Source of the DNA: Gemmatimonadaceae bacterium
GTDB taxonomy: Bacteria; Gemmatimonadota; Gemmatimonadetes; Gemmatimonadales; Gemmatimonadaceae
Reading direction: 5' to 3'
Assembly: GCA_025451425.1 (NCBI GenBank)
Contig: JANWKK010000140.1
Span: forward strand, 1 to 14,181
Length of the DNA stretch: 14,181 nt
The translations under genes and the position numbers were made by a program. The first letter of the stretch is position 1. Every line of letters starts with the position of its first letter. The notes beneath the pieces are model-generated. The model had not been told where the DNA came from. It ran no database searches and saw only the letters and a program-made list of their open reading frames with translations. This document shows, piece after piece, positions 1-6,973 of the stretch.

Positions 1-1042
1 CGAGCTTCGCTTTGATCGCCGCGTGGTTCGTGAAGAGCGCGGCGTGGAGATAAAAATCGGTTGTGTAGCGATGGTAGTACGTCGATTGCTCGAAATAGAC
101 GCCGTCTGGGAGGATCTGCCGGTCCAGCTGTTCGGCGAGAATCTGAATGCCCAGCTGCCGCCAGTGTTGAGCGAGCTTGAAAGACGGAAAGGTAGTGCCG
201 ATGTACAATAGTCCGAGCGCTTCACCCGTGAGGTGAGTATTCGGGCTGAAGTACGTTGAGAGATTCTGTTCGATGTGCCGCGCGTGGAGGTAGAGGAACT
301 TCAGCGTTCGCAGATACAGCATTCCGCTCAAGCGCGGCGAACGGCGTACGAGAGAAAGCGCCCAGATCCACGAAATCGAACGCAGCGCCAACTCGAGGCT
401 GCTCGTCCAGTTGATTCCGACCTTCGGTGGATTCTCATCCATCCACGACGACAGGTGATCGGCGATGCACGATGCGTAGCGATCGTCGCCAGTGAGCACA
501 TAGGCTTGGCCGAGCGTGACAAAATACTGATGACGATTCAGCTCCCACGTGAACTTGCAGTCGCCCGCAACGTGAGGGTCGAGGAACGCGATCCGGCTCC
601 AGTGAATTCGGGGCGTGGTCTTTCCGGAGACAAACTCCAAGCTCCAGTCGGGATGCTTGCCAAACGAGACGCGGTGATCCCCCAACTTCACGACACCAGC
701 AACGATCTCGTCGGCGGCGGCAATGGTCGCTGCTGCACCTGTCGGACAGTGAGCGCGGAGCGTATCCGCAGTGAGCGCGGGGCTGCGGAGTCCTGCGAGA
801 TAGTTTCCCAGCTCGAGATCGTCATCTCGAAATCGACGCAGGAGCTCGTCGCCAAGCGTTCTACCGCGGGCTATGCCGCGGCAGTCGAACAGGCGCGTGA
901 AGACCTCGTCGCTCGGTTCGCGAATCTCGTTCGAGAGGCCCAGTCGCTCGAGACGGGCGCGCGCTGCCTGCGCGCAGCGGACTCTCAGCTCGTCGAGCGA
1001 TTTTCCTTTCAGCTTCCCTAAATACTCGGGGAGTCGAGGCAT
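1..1042 (-). CDS. Heparinase II/III-family protein (N-terminal part; gene runs off the left edge)
   Basis: This is the first 347 residues of a heparinase II/III-type protein; the reading frame is still open at the left edge, so the beta-sandwich C-terminal half is not seen. The visible part is the alpha-helical toroid domain of this family. It has an N-terminal block LKGKSLDELRVR (11-22), a middle block NWTSSLELALR (211-221), then SPNTHLTGEALGLLYIG (266-282) and DGVYFEQSTYYHRY (313-326), which hold the Asn, His and Tyr residues typical of these polysaccharide lyases. The family cleaves or edits uronic-acid-containing glycans and is common in exopolysaccharide loci. The ATG at 1042 is preferred because LKGKSLDELR lies close to the N-terminus in related proteins; an in-frame ATG at 1114 would add a Ser/Pro-rich stretch with no family resemblance. 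I see no signal peptide and no clear Shine-Dalgarno sequence. A 215-base gap separates it from the upstream deacetylase gene, so it may have its own promoter. The family call is firm; the substrate is unknown. Confidence 0.9.
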   Translation of the reverse strand, partial: MPRLPEYLGKLKGKSLDELRVRCAQAARARLERLGLSNEIREPSDEVFTRLFDCRGIARGRTLGDELLRRFRDDDLELGNYLAGLRSPALTADTLRAHCPTGAAATIAAADEIVAGVVKLGDHRVSFGKHPDWSLEFVSGKTTPRIHWSRIAFLDPHVAGDCKFTWELNRHQYFVTLGQAYVLTGDDRYASCIADHLSSWMDENPPKVGINWTSSLELALRSISWIWALSLVRRSPRLSGMLYLRTLKFLYLHARHIEQNLSTYFSPNTHLTGEALGLLYIGTTFPSFKLAQHWRQLGIQILAEQLDRQILPDGVYFEQSTYYHRYTTDFYLHAALFTNHAAIKAKL

Positions 1043-1229
1043 CACCGGCGTTGGTGACGGAGATATTGGAATTCGAGGGGCCGCGGCGAAGGACGATCGG
1101 CAGGCCGACGCCATGCGACATTCGGGCCAAAGCGGGGTGCGTGGCGCGGGTTGCGGCGCACGCACATAACGATGCTTTCGATTCTCTAAAGATGGGATTC
1201 GGAGGGGGGCCGACGTATCATCGGCTCTC

Positions 1230-1252
1230 GCATCCCGCAGCCTGCATCCCGC
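1230..1252. repeat. Short tandem direct repeat GCATCCCGC x2
   Basis: The 9-mer GCATCCCGC occurs at 1230-1238 and again at 1244-1252, separated by AGCCT, giving a 14-base period. It lies just downstream of the deacetylase stop codon and about 190 bases upstream of the heparinase start. It could be a paired protein-binding site or a small slipped duplication. Nothing else in the 1043-1257 gap stands out: no convincing sigma-70 promoter and no U-tract terminator. Confidence 0.4.
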
Positions 1253-1257
1253 GCTCG

Positions 1258-2046
1258 CTACCGCAGCAGTGACAGCCGTGCCCTCACGTAGAGATCACCG
1301 CTCAGCTTTTTCGCGACCTTCTTCGCGTTCCACGCGAGCCAGCTTCTCATTCTCGGCGGCCAATCGCCGCGGGCGATCTGCGCGGCGGTCGAGGCGGAGT
1401 CGCCGCGCCGCAAGCAGTAGCGTCCAACCACGAGGCATTCGTCGATCCACCGGCAACGCGTTATCGGTTCGGAGGTGAAGAGCACGCGGAAGCCGGCGAG
1501 CGATGCAGCTTCCGCGACGTGTCGGGAGAAGTAGCCTCCGGGAATGGACGCGACGGTCACCGATTCACCAAGCAACTCCGATAGAGCGCACCGGCTGGTG
1601 TGCCACTCGCGCACTAATTCTTTCCACGGGCACGCCGACATTCGAGCTGGATGCGTGTGGGAATGTGATCCGATGATGTGGCCACGCTGGCGAAGCGCTC
1701 TGATTTGCCCAGGCGTCAGGAACGATCGTGAGCCAACGCGGCTCGTCGTGACGAAAAAATGACCATGCCAATCTCGTTCCTCGAGGAGAGCCGCCGTCTG
1801 AGTGTATGCACTGAGCCCGCCATCATCGAAAGTGAGCATTAGCAACGCATCATCCGCAGCGCCCTCGCGCAGCAGATGTGCCGCCGTCGTCGGCTTTCGC
1901 CCGACAGCGCGATCGATCGCGCTCAAATGCTCATTGAACTCACTGGCGTCGAGCTTGTAGCGGTCGGCGTCCGCGCCAGGAAAGCCGCTTGCCGCGAAGT
2001 GGCCTCGATCGACTACGTCATGATAAAGCAGGCCGAGGGCTTTCAT
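1258..2046 (-). CDS. Polysaccharide deacetylase, NodB-fold (short form, 262 aa)
   Basis: This encodes a carbohydrate esterase family 4-type (NodB homology) deacetylase, a metal-dependent enzyme that removes N- or O-acetyl groups from sugars. The first catalytic motif is TFDDGG (72-77), with the catalytic-base and metal Asp pair at 74-75. The metal-binding His motif is HSHTH (128-132), followed by a SIPGGYFS block (168-175) that corresponds to motif 3. It starts MKALGLLYHDVV, the usual start for cytoplasmic members, and has no signal peptide or membrane segment, so it probably acts in the cytoplasm on a precursor or lipid-linked sugar. The ATG at 2046 is backed by a strong GAGGAGG site. Its first 29 bases overlap the 3' end of the formyltransferase gene on the same strand, which implies translational coupling and a shared job. 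It is only distantly like the second deacetylase at 4112-5212. The family call is firm; the acetylated substrate cannot be read from sequence. Confidence 0.94.
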   Translation of the reverse strand: MKALGLLYHDVVDRGHFAASGFPGADADRYKLDASEFNEHLSAIDRAVGRKPTTAAHLLREGAADDALLMLTFDDGGLSAYTQTAALLEERDWHGHFFVTTSRVGSRSFLTPGQIRALRQRGHIIGSHSHTHPARMSACPWKELVREWHTSRCALSELLGESVTVASIPGGYFSRHVAEAASLAGFRVLFTSEPITRCRWIDECLVVGRYCLRRGDSASTAAQIARGDWPPRMRSWLAWNAKKVAKKLSGDLYVRARLSLLR

Positions 2047-2833
2047 TGGCCTTTCGCCTCCTCGCGCGGAACTTCCATTTCACATAGCTGCTGAATCGCG
2101 GCTGTCCCCAGATCGCCGATGGCCGCCCCGACGTATCGATCGGCTTCGCGCCACCGGCCGCGATCGCCATGAGCTTTTGCTGAAGCGGCTCGAGGGTGTC
2201 CAGCACCACGCGCTGCTGAATGATCCAGTGCGATTCCGTGAGCTCGTCGTAGGGATAGCTGTAGTACCCGTAGACCGGCCCGGTGTCGACACCGGCGTCG
2301 ATGCGCAACAGCGTCATGGCTACCTTGTCGAGATCACGGTTGACGAGCGCCCAAAAGCAACCGTGCGCATTCCGATACTCCGGGCAAATGCCTGGATGCA
2401 GGACAAACGTCCCACGCGAAGGGATGGAGAAGACCGCTGGTTTCAGGATGGTCTTGCAGAGCGCCAGCGAGATGTCCGGCGCGCACTGTTCGATGAACCG
2501 TTGAGCCGACGCCGAATTCGGACTCTCGATATGCAGTACCGGCGTATCAGTAGATAGGCGCGAGTATCGTTGACGAAGCGAGTACAAGCGCGATGCTTCC
2601 CATTCCCGGTCGCGGTGCGCGATGAACAACTTGTAATAGGCCCGGAACGCGACGACATCCGCGAGTCTCGCGGGGCCAACGCGGCTTAGCTCGCGACGCG
2701 TGCGTCTCCATTTCGCGCGCCACGAGTCATGAAGGACCACGATGCCGGTGAGCGTCGAGAAGGACGCAAGCCACCGGGCCATTCCCTCCCGGTGTAAGGC
2801 CGCATCTTCGTGACAAATGAGCAGTGTCCTCAT
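2018..2833 (-). CDS. Formyltransferase-domain protein (sugar or related amine formyltransferase-like)
   Basis: The 271-residue product has the formyltransferase fold of methionyl-tRNA formyltransferase and sugar N-formyltransferases, which use N10-formyltetrahydrofolate. The core is LHPGICPEYRNAHGCFWAL (145-163) followed by LLRIDAGVDTGPVYGYY, containing the conserved His (146) and Asp (183). The Asn that normally sits two residues before the His is Val (144), so one member of the usual Asn-His-Asp triad is missing. From memory, relatives found in exopolysaccharide loci share this change, but I cannot confirm that here. The start was set at the ATG at 2833 because MRTLLICHEDA matches the usual N-terminus of this subfamily. 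The in-frame ATG at 2923 would add 30 residues with no resemblance; no good Shine-Dalgarno sequence decides between them. It overlaps the downstream deacetylase by 29 bases. A plausible role is formylating an amine exposed by that deacetylase; this is inference. The fold is firm and the reaction uncertain. Confidence 0.87.
   Translation of the reverse strand: MRTLLICHEDAALHREGMARWLASFSTLTGIVVLHDSWRAKWRRTRRELSRVGPARLADVVAFRAYYKLFIAHRDREWEASRLYSLRQRYSRLSTDTPVLHIESPNSASAQRFIEQCAPDISLALCKTILKPAVFSIPSRGTFVLHPGICPEYRNAHGCFWALVNRDLDKVAMTLLRIDAGVDTGPVYGYYSYPYDELTESHWIIQQRVVLDTLEPLQQKLMAIAAGGAKPIDTSGRPSAIWGQPRFSSYVKWKFRARRRKANESPRPALS
2047..2063 (-). promoter_or_regulatory. Ribosome binding site of the short deacetylase
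   Basis: On the minus strand GAGGAGG (2063-2057) stands 10 bases before the ATG at 2046, with a second AAAGG nearer the start. It lies inside the end of the formyltransferase coding sequence. It is the strongest Shine-Dalgarno sequence I found in the window and fixes the deacetylase start. Confidence 0.75.
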
Positions 2834-2934
2834 CGAGCGGATCGTCCGTGCAATTGTTGCTCCGAGCGACTGCAGAAGTGCGGAAGGGCAGATCCCTCGT
2901 GCGGTTCGTCGCTCGCGCTCCATTCTTCTCGGAG

Positions 2935-2953
2935 TGACACCCGTGGCGTGTCA
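2935..2953. promoter_or_regulatory. Operator-like inverted repeat TGACAC-N7-GTGTCA in the divergent gap
   Basis: Two perfect 6-base arms, TGACAC (2935-2940) and GTGTCA (2948-2953), are separated by seven bases. The site is in the 166-base gap between the divergent formyltransferase (start 2833) and glycosyltransferase (start 3000) genes, 47 bases before the latter. A two-fold symmetric 19-base site here is what a dimeric regulator controlling both blocks would use. No convincing -35/-10 pair could be assigned around it. If the formyltransferase really starts at 2923, the repeat would be only 11 bases upstream of that ATG. Confidence 0.45.
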
Positions 2954-2999
2954 TTTGCCCGCTGCGCTGTAGCCGAATCTCCGCACAGAATCCGTCCCG

Positions 3000-4169
3000 A
3001 TGCCGAGACGCACGAACGCCAATCACCTCGAACGAGCGCCGCGACTCCGTGTCGCGCTTGTCGCTCCGTCGCTGCGTATTCTCGGTGGTCAGGCTGTTCA
3101 AGCCGAACGGCTCGTGCGCGCATGGCGCGGCGATCCCGAGGTCAATGCCTGGCTCGTGCCGATCGATCCCTTGCCGCCCGCAGCGCTCGCACGACTCACG
3201 CGAATCAAGTACGTCCGCACACTGGTAACGCAGATTCTCTACTGGCCGTCACTAGTCCGCGAGCTGCGACGCGCGGATGTCGTTCACGTCTTTTCGGCGT
3301 CGTATTCGTCTTTTCTCCTCTCCCCCCTGCCGGCATACCTCGTCGCTCGACTTTTCGGTAAGCCTGTTGTCATCAACTACCGGAGCGGTGAGGCGGCCGA
3401 CCATCTCGCTCGTTCGCGGATCGCACGCGCGATTCTTCGGCGTACCGACACAAACGTCGTTCCGTCAATTTTTCTTCGCGACGTGTTTGCACGGTTTGGT
3501 CTGCGTGCGGAAATCATCGCCAATATCGTAGACCTGCTTCAATTTCGATTCGCGCCACGCCGGCCGATCCGCCCGCGCCTGCTGTCGACTCGCAATTTCG
3601 AACCACTCTATAACATCGACTGCACCTTACGCGCCTTTCATATAGTTCAGGCCAAGTATCCGGACGCATCGCTTACGCTCGTCGGTGCCGGGTCCGACGA
3701 ACGCCGACTACGCAAGCGCGTCGAGGACCTCGGGCTTTCTGGCGTTCGCTTTGCCGGATCAGTAGCGCCTGACGAGATCTGGCGCTACTACGCTGACGCC
3801 GACGTGTACGTCCAGACGCCGAACATCGACAATATGCCTTCCTCCGTACTCGAGGCATTTGCGAGTGGACTTCCCGTTGTCTCGACCGATGCGGGTGGTG
3901 TACCGGCAGTCGTGACGGATGGCGTCGATGGCTTCCTCGCGCCGGTCGATGATCATGACGTGGTTGCGGAACGGATCATTCGCCTTCTCGGCGATCAATC
4001 GCTCGTGGACGGATTGACTACGGCGGGCTTTGCCAAATGCGACCAGTACAGTTGGGAGGCTATACGCGGTCAATGGCTTTCGTTGTATCGACACCTCGAC
4101 CAACAACGATCATGCGTCCAAAAGAGACTCTCATTGCCGCCATGGCGCGCTCGGGAATCCCCAGACTGA
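3000..4169 (+). CDS. Glycosyltransferase family 4 (GT-B fold)
   Basis: This 389-residue retaining glycosyltransferase would add a sugar from a nucleotide donor to a growing lipid-linked exopolysaccharide repeat at the cytoplasmic face of the membrane. The N-terminal acceptor domain opens with RVALVAPSLRILGGQAVQAERL (17-38), with the glycine-rich GGQ loop. The C-terminal donor domain holds LTLVGAGSDERRL (about 226-238), then IDNMPSSVLEAFASGLPVVS (276-295), the GT4 signature. In that motif the second Glu of the E-x7-E pair is present (285) and the first position is Asp (277). It is preceded by the divergent regulatory gap and has no obvious Shine-Dalgarno sequence. Its last 58 bases overlap the next gene in another frame. 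The C-terminal tail after about residue 370 is basic and does not look like part of the fold. The family call is secure; donor and acceptor cannot be inferred. Confidence 0.95.
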   Translation: MPRRTNANHLERAPRLRVALVAPSLRILGGQAVQAERLVRAWRGDPEVNAWLVPIDPLPPAALARLTRIKYVRTLVTQILYWPSLVRELRRADVVHVFSASYSSFLLSPLPAYLVARLFGKPVVINYRSGEAADHLARSRIARAILRRTDTNVVPSIFLRDVFARFGLRAEIIANIVDLLQFRFAPRRPIRPRLLSTRNFEPLYNIDCTLRAFHIVQAKYPDASLTLVGAGSDERRLRKRVEDLGLSGVRFAGSVAPDEIWRYYADADVYVQTPNIDNMPSSVLEAFASGLPVVSTDAGGVPAVVTDGVDGFLAPVDDHDVVAERIIRLLGDQSLVDGLTTAGFAKCDQYSWEAIRGQWLSLYRHLDQQRSCVQKRLSLPPWRARESPD

Positions 4170-5212
4170 TGCGCGACAGTGAGTGGCGTCGCCGGCGGTT
4201 GTTGATTCTTTGCTACCACGGCGTCTCCACATCCGATGAGCACGAGTGGAATGGAGAACTGTACGTCCCGCCGACGCACCTGCGTCAGCGCCTGCGGTAT
4301 CTCCGTGAACACCATTACAACGTTCTCCCGGTGGCCAACGCGTGTGAGAAACTCACCGAGGGAACGCTGCCGCCGCGAAGCGTCGCGATCACGTTCGACG
4401 ACGGCGCGAGAGATTTTGCCTCGACGGCATTGCCGATCCTGCGCGAGTTCAATGTGCCTGCGACGGTGTATCTGACGACGTATTACGCCGACGTACGACT
4501 GCCGGTGTTCGACGTCGTCCTGCCGTATGTACTTTGGCGGGGACGTCACGTCCGCGTCGACCTCAATTCATTTTGCGAGAGAAACGAGCCGCTCTGGGCT
4601 CAGACACCAAGCGAACGGGCGAACGCTACTCGCGTTCTTCATGCGTTCGCAGCCGACCGCGGGCTCGACGCCATCGGTAAGAATTCGCTCGTTGCCCATG
4701 TGGCGGCGCACGTGGGCGTCGAGTATGGGGAGGTGGTGGCGAGCGGCGTCTTTCAGATCATGGCGCCGAACGAGATCAGGGCCCTGCCGGCCGATCTCGT
4801 GGACGTGCAACTCCATACGCATCGACACCGCACACCACGGAATCGCGAACTGTTCATGCGGGAATTACGTGACAACGCATCGCGCATTCGAGAATTACGC
4901 GACGCGGAGCGGCTCGATCACTTCTGTTATCCCGGTGGAGACTACGACGGCGCGTTCCTCGGCTGGCTTCGAGAGGCGGGCGTGGAGTACGCGACAACTA
5001 CCCTTCCTGGTCTCGCATCGGCCGATCACAATCCGCTCCTGCTCCCGCGATTGATCGATACCGCGGCTCGATCGGAGCTTGCCTTCGAGGCATGGGCGAG
5101 CGGGCTCGCTGAGCTCTTTCCGAAGCATCGCACGCATCGATTAAACCGGAATCGACTTCGAACACGAATTGGTAACCATCGCCCCGTCGAGATACATAAC
5201 GATGAAGCATAG
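4112..5212 (+). CDS. Polysaccharide deacetylase, NodB-fold (long form, 366 aa)
   Basis: This is the second NodB-type deacetylase in the locus. It begins MRPKETLIAAMARSGIPRLM and runs into LLILCYHGVS (30-39), matching a well-populated long subfamily. That resemblance is why the ATG at 4112 was chosen over in-frame ATGs at 4037 and 4142. Catalytic motif 1 is TFDDG (94-98), with Asp 96 and 97. The metal His pair is in HTHRH (235-239), and motif 3 is FCYPGGDYD (271-279). An insertion of roughly 110 residues between the Asp and His motifs makes it about 100 residues longer than the minus-strand deacetylase. No signal peptide or membrane helix is seen, so cytoplasmic action on a precursor or lipid-linked glycan is likely. 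Its start lies 58 bases inside the glycosyltransferase gene, and its end overlaps the beta-helix gene by 11 bases, so the three genes are very likely one transcript. The family is certain and the substrate unknown. Confidence 0.94.
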   Translation: MRPKETLIAAMARSGIPRLMRDSEWRRRRLLILCYHGVSTSDEHEWNGELYVPPTHLRQRLRYLREHHYNVLPVANACEKLTEGTLPPRSVAITFDDGARDFASTALPILREFNVPATVYLTTYYADVRLPVFDVVLPYVLWRGRHVRVDLNSFCERNEPLWAQTPSERANATRVLHAFAADRGLDAIGKNSLVAHVAAHVGVEYGEVVASGVFQIMAPNEIRALPADLVDVQLHTHRHRTPRNRELFMRELRDNASRIRELRDAERLDHFCYPGGDYDGAFLGWLREAGVEYATTTLPGLASADHNPLLLPRLIDTAARSELAFEAWASGLAELFPKHRTHRLNRNRLRTRIGNHRPVEIHNDEA

Positions 5213-6878
5213 TGCTGTGCTCTGGCTCAATTCACAGGACGTCGAGTGCGTCGTAGGCCTCGCCGTCGCGGCGCTCGTCCTTTGTAGCGCCTGCGCTGTG
5301 GATGGATCGAGCGCGAGCACGTCTGGCGACGTCGCGCGCGCGAACGGTGGCCCGCGCTCGGCGTCGGCTCCGAACGACAGCGGTCCGCCTGAACTACCGC
5401 GGGTCTTTCTCGACACGAGGCAACTTCCTTCTCCTGGTCGTCGAGTGAGCGTCGGAGCGGGCGAAGACTTGCAGCGCGCGCTCGACGATGCGCGCCCAGG
5501 CGATGTCATTCTCCTCCAACCCGGGGCACAATACATCGGCGAATTCGTTCTGCCGAAGAAAACTGGCAACGGCTGGATCACCGTCGAATCGTCGGACGAG
5601 GCAAACCTCCCAGCCGAGGGAACACGTATCGACCCTTCGTCGTCGGCGAGACTCGCAAAGTTGCTCACCTCCACCGATGCGCCCGTTTTAAGGACCGCGC
5701 CTGGCGCGCACCACTACCGTATTGTGGGGTTGGAGATCACAGCCGCAGCGAACGTGACGAGCAACTCGGCGCTCGTGCAATTCGGCGGTGACCGGCGGTC
5801 ACAGCGGAGTCTGAATGATGTACCGCACCACCTGATCATCGACCGTTCCTTCGTCCATGGCCATGCATCGCTTCACACGCGCCGCTGCATCGCGCTCAAC
5901 AGCGCCTTTTCGGCAGTGATCGACTCGTACCTCGCCGATTGCCATGACCGCGGCCCTGACAGTCAAGCGATATGCGGATGGAACGGACCGGGGCCTTACA
6001 AGATTGTGAATAACTACTTGGAGGGAGCGGGCGAGAACGTGATGTTCGGCGGCGGTGATCCGGGGATCAGAGGCTTGATTCCTTCAGACATCGAGATTCG
6101 ACAGAACTATTTTTTCAAGCCGCCCTCGTGGAAAGGCGTCTGGACCGTCAAGAACCTGTTCGAGCTGAAGAATGCGCAGCGTGTGCTGATCGAGGGGAAT
6201 GTCTTCAAGAACAATTGGGTGGATGCTCAAGACGGTTTTGCGCTGCTCCTCAAATCGACCAACCAGGATGGCGGTGCGCCCTGGTCGGTCACACGAGACG
6301 TCACGATGCGTCGCAACAGGGTCATCAATGTGGCGAACGGCGTGAATATCCTCGGAAGCTCCGGCAACACCGACGAATCAGCGAATCACATTCTCATCGC
6401 AGAGAACGTGTTCGATCGAGTCGGGACATCCGAGATGGGTGGGGGAGGGCGGCTCTGGCAGCTCGTCGGTGATCCGAGTGATGTCAGCTTCGTGCACAAC
6501 ACCGCATTTGCTCCGCATGCCATTCTCATGCTGGATGAACTACAGAAGACCTACATAACGGTACGCGACAATATCGTTACTCGCGGCGAGTATGGGGTCT
6601 TCGGGAGTGGCCAGAGTGAGGGGCGGCCGTCAATCGACTATTACCTGAGACACTTCCGCCTCACGAACAACGTGATCATCGGCGCGCGAACCGAGCTCTA
6701 TCCCCAAGGGAATTTCTTCCCCGCCCGCATCAGCGATGTCGGTTTCGCTGACGCATCTCGCGCGGATTATCACCTTCGAGGAGATAGTCGATACAAGCGC
6801 GCCGCCACGGACGGCGGCGATATCGGCGCCGACATCGGGCAGCTCGATTCCGCCACGGCGCGCGTTGCACGTCGCTAA
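5202..6878 (+). CDS. Parallel beta-helix repeat protein, probably exported
   Basis: This 558-residue protein has the look of a right-handed parallel beta-helix. After residue 80 there are many short turns of the form 'ILIEGNVFKNN', 'VTMRRNRVINV', 'ILIAENVFDRV' and 'FRLTNNVIIG', each an Asn-rich coil. The fold opens with DVILLQPGAQYIGEFVL, the usual first coil of pectate-lyase-like proteins. The N-terminus has a hydrophobic segment (17-30) ending LVLCSAC, with Cys at 28 and 31, then a Ser/Ala/Gly-rich linker to about residue 70. This suggests export and perhaps lipidation at Cys31, although the lipobox is imperfect. Beta-helix proteins in polysaccharide loci act as lyases, epimerases or binding proteins; I see no diagnostic catalytic set. 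The ATG at 5202 was chosen over an upstream TTG at 5169 because it gives a compact signal sequence, with a weak GAGA nine bases upstream. It overlaps the deacetylase gene by 11 bases, and 95 bases separate it from the amidotransferase gene. Confidence 0.88.
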   Translation: MKHSAVLWLNSQDVECVVGLAVAALVLCSACAVDGSSASTSGDVARANGGPRSASAPNDSGPPELPRVFLDTRQLPSPGRRVSVGAGEDLQRALDDARPGDVILLQPGAQYIGEFVLPKKTGNGWITVESSDEANLPAEGTRIDPSSSARLAKLLTSTDAPVLRTAPGAHHYRIVGLEITAAANVTSNSALVQFGGDRRSQRSLNDVPHHLIIDRSFVHGHASLHTRRCIALNSAFSAVIDSYLADCHDRGPDSQAICGWNGPGPYKIVNNYLEGAGENVMFGGGDPGIRGLIPSDIEIRQNYFFKPPSWKGVWTVKNLFELKNAQRVLIEGNVFKNNWVDAQDGFALLLKSTNQDGGAPWSVTRDVTMRRNRVINVANGVNILGSSGNTDESANHILIAENVFDRVGTSEMGGGGRLWQLVGDPSDVSFVHNTAFAPHAILMLDELQKTYITVRDNIVTRGEYGVFGSGQSEGRPSIDYYLRHFRLTNNVIIGARTELYPQGNFFPARISDVGFADASRADYHLRGDSRYKRAATDGGDIGADIGQLDSATARVARR

Positions 6879-6973
6879 ACCGGAAGGACAACATCGCGTG
6901 TGGTCGCGGACCTGGCTCACCATTTGCCCCTGGGCGCCACGTACCCGTACGGCAGATCCAGACCCATCCTCTG

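Noticed and set aside
275..1021. A 248-residue plus-strand open frame
   Set aside because: Its translation has no recognisable domain, and the opposite strand in this region encodes a clear heparinase II/III N-terminal domain. It is an antisense shadow favoured by high GC content.
1209..1225. Small inverted repeat GCCGA-N7-TCGGC downstream of the short deacetylase
   Set aside because: The stem is only five base pairs with a 7-base loop and no T-tract, too weak to call a terminator.
2177..2557. A 126-residue plus-strand open frame
   Set aside because: It is antisense to the conserved core of the formyltransferase-domain gene and has no family resemblance of its own.
6940..6951. Inverted repeat CGTAC-CC-GTACG in the 95-base gap before the amidotransferase
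   Set aside because: It has five-base arms and only a 2-base spacer; in GC-rich DNA this is expected by chance, and no promoter elements accompany it.
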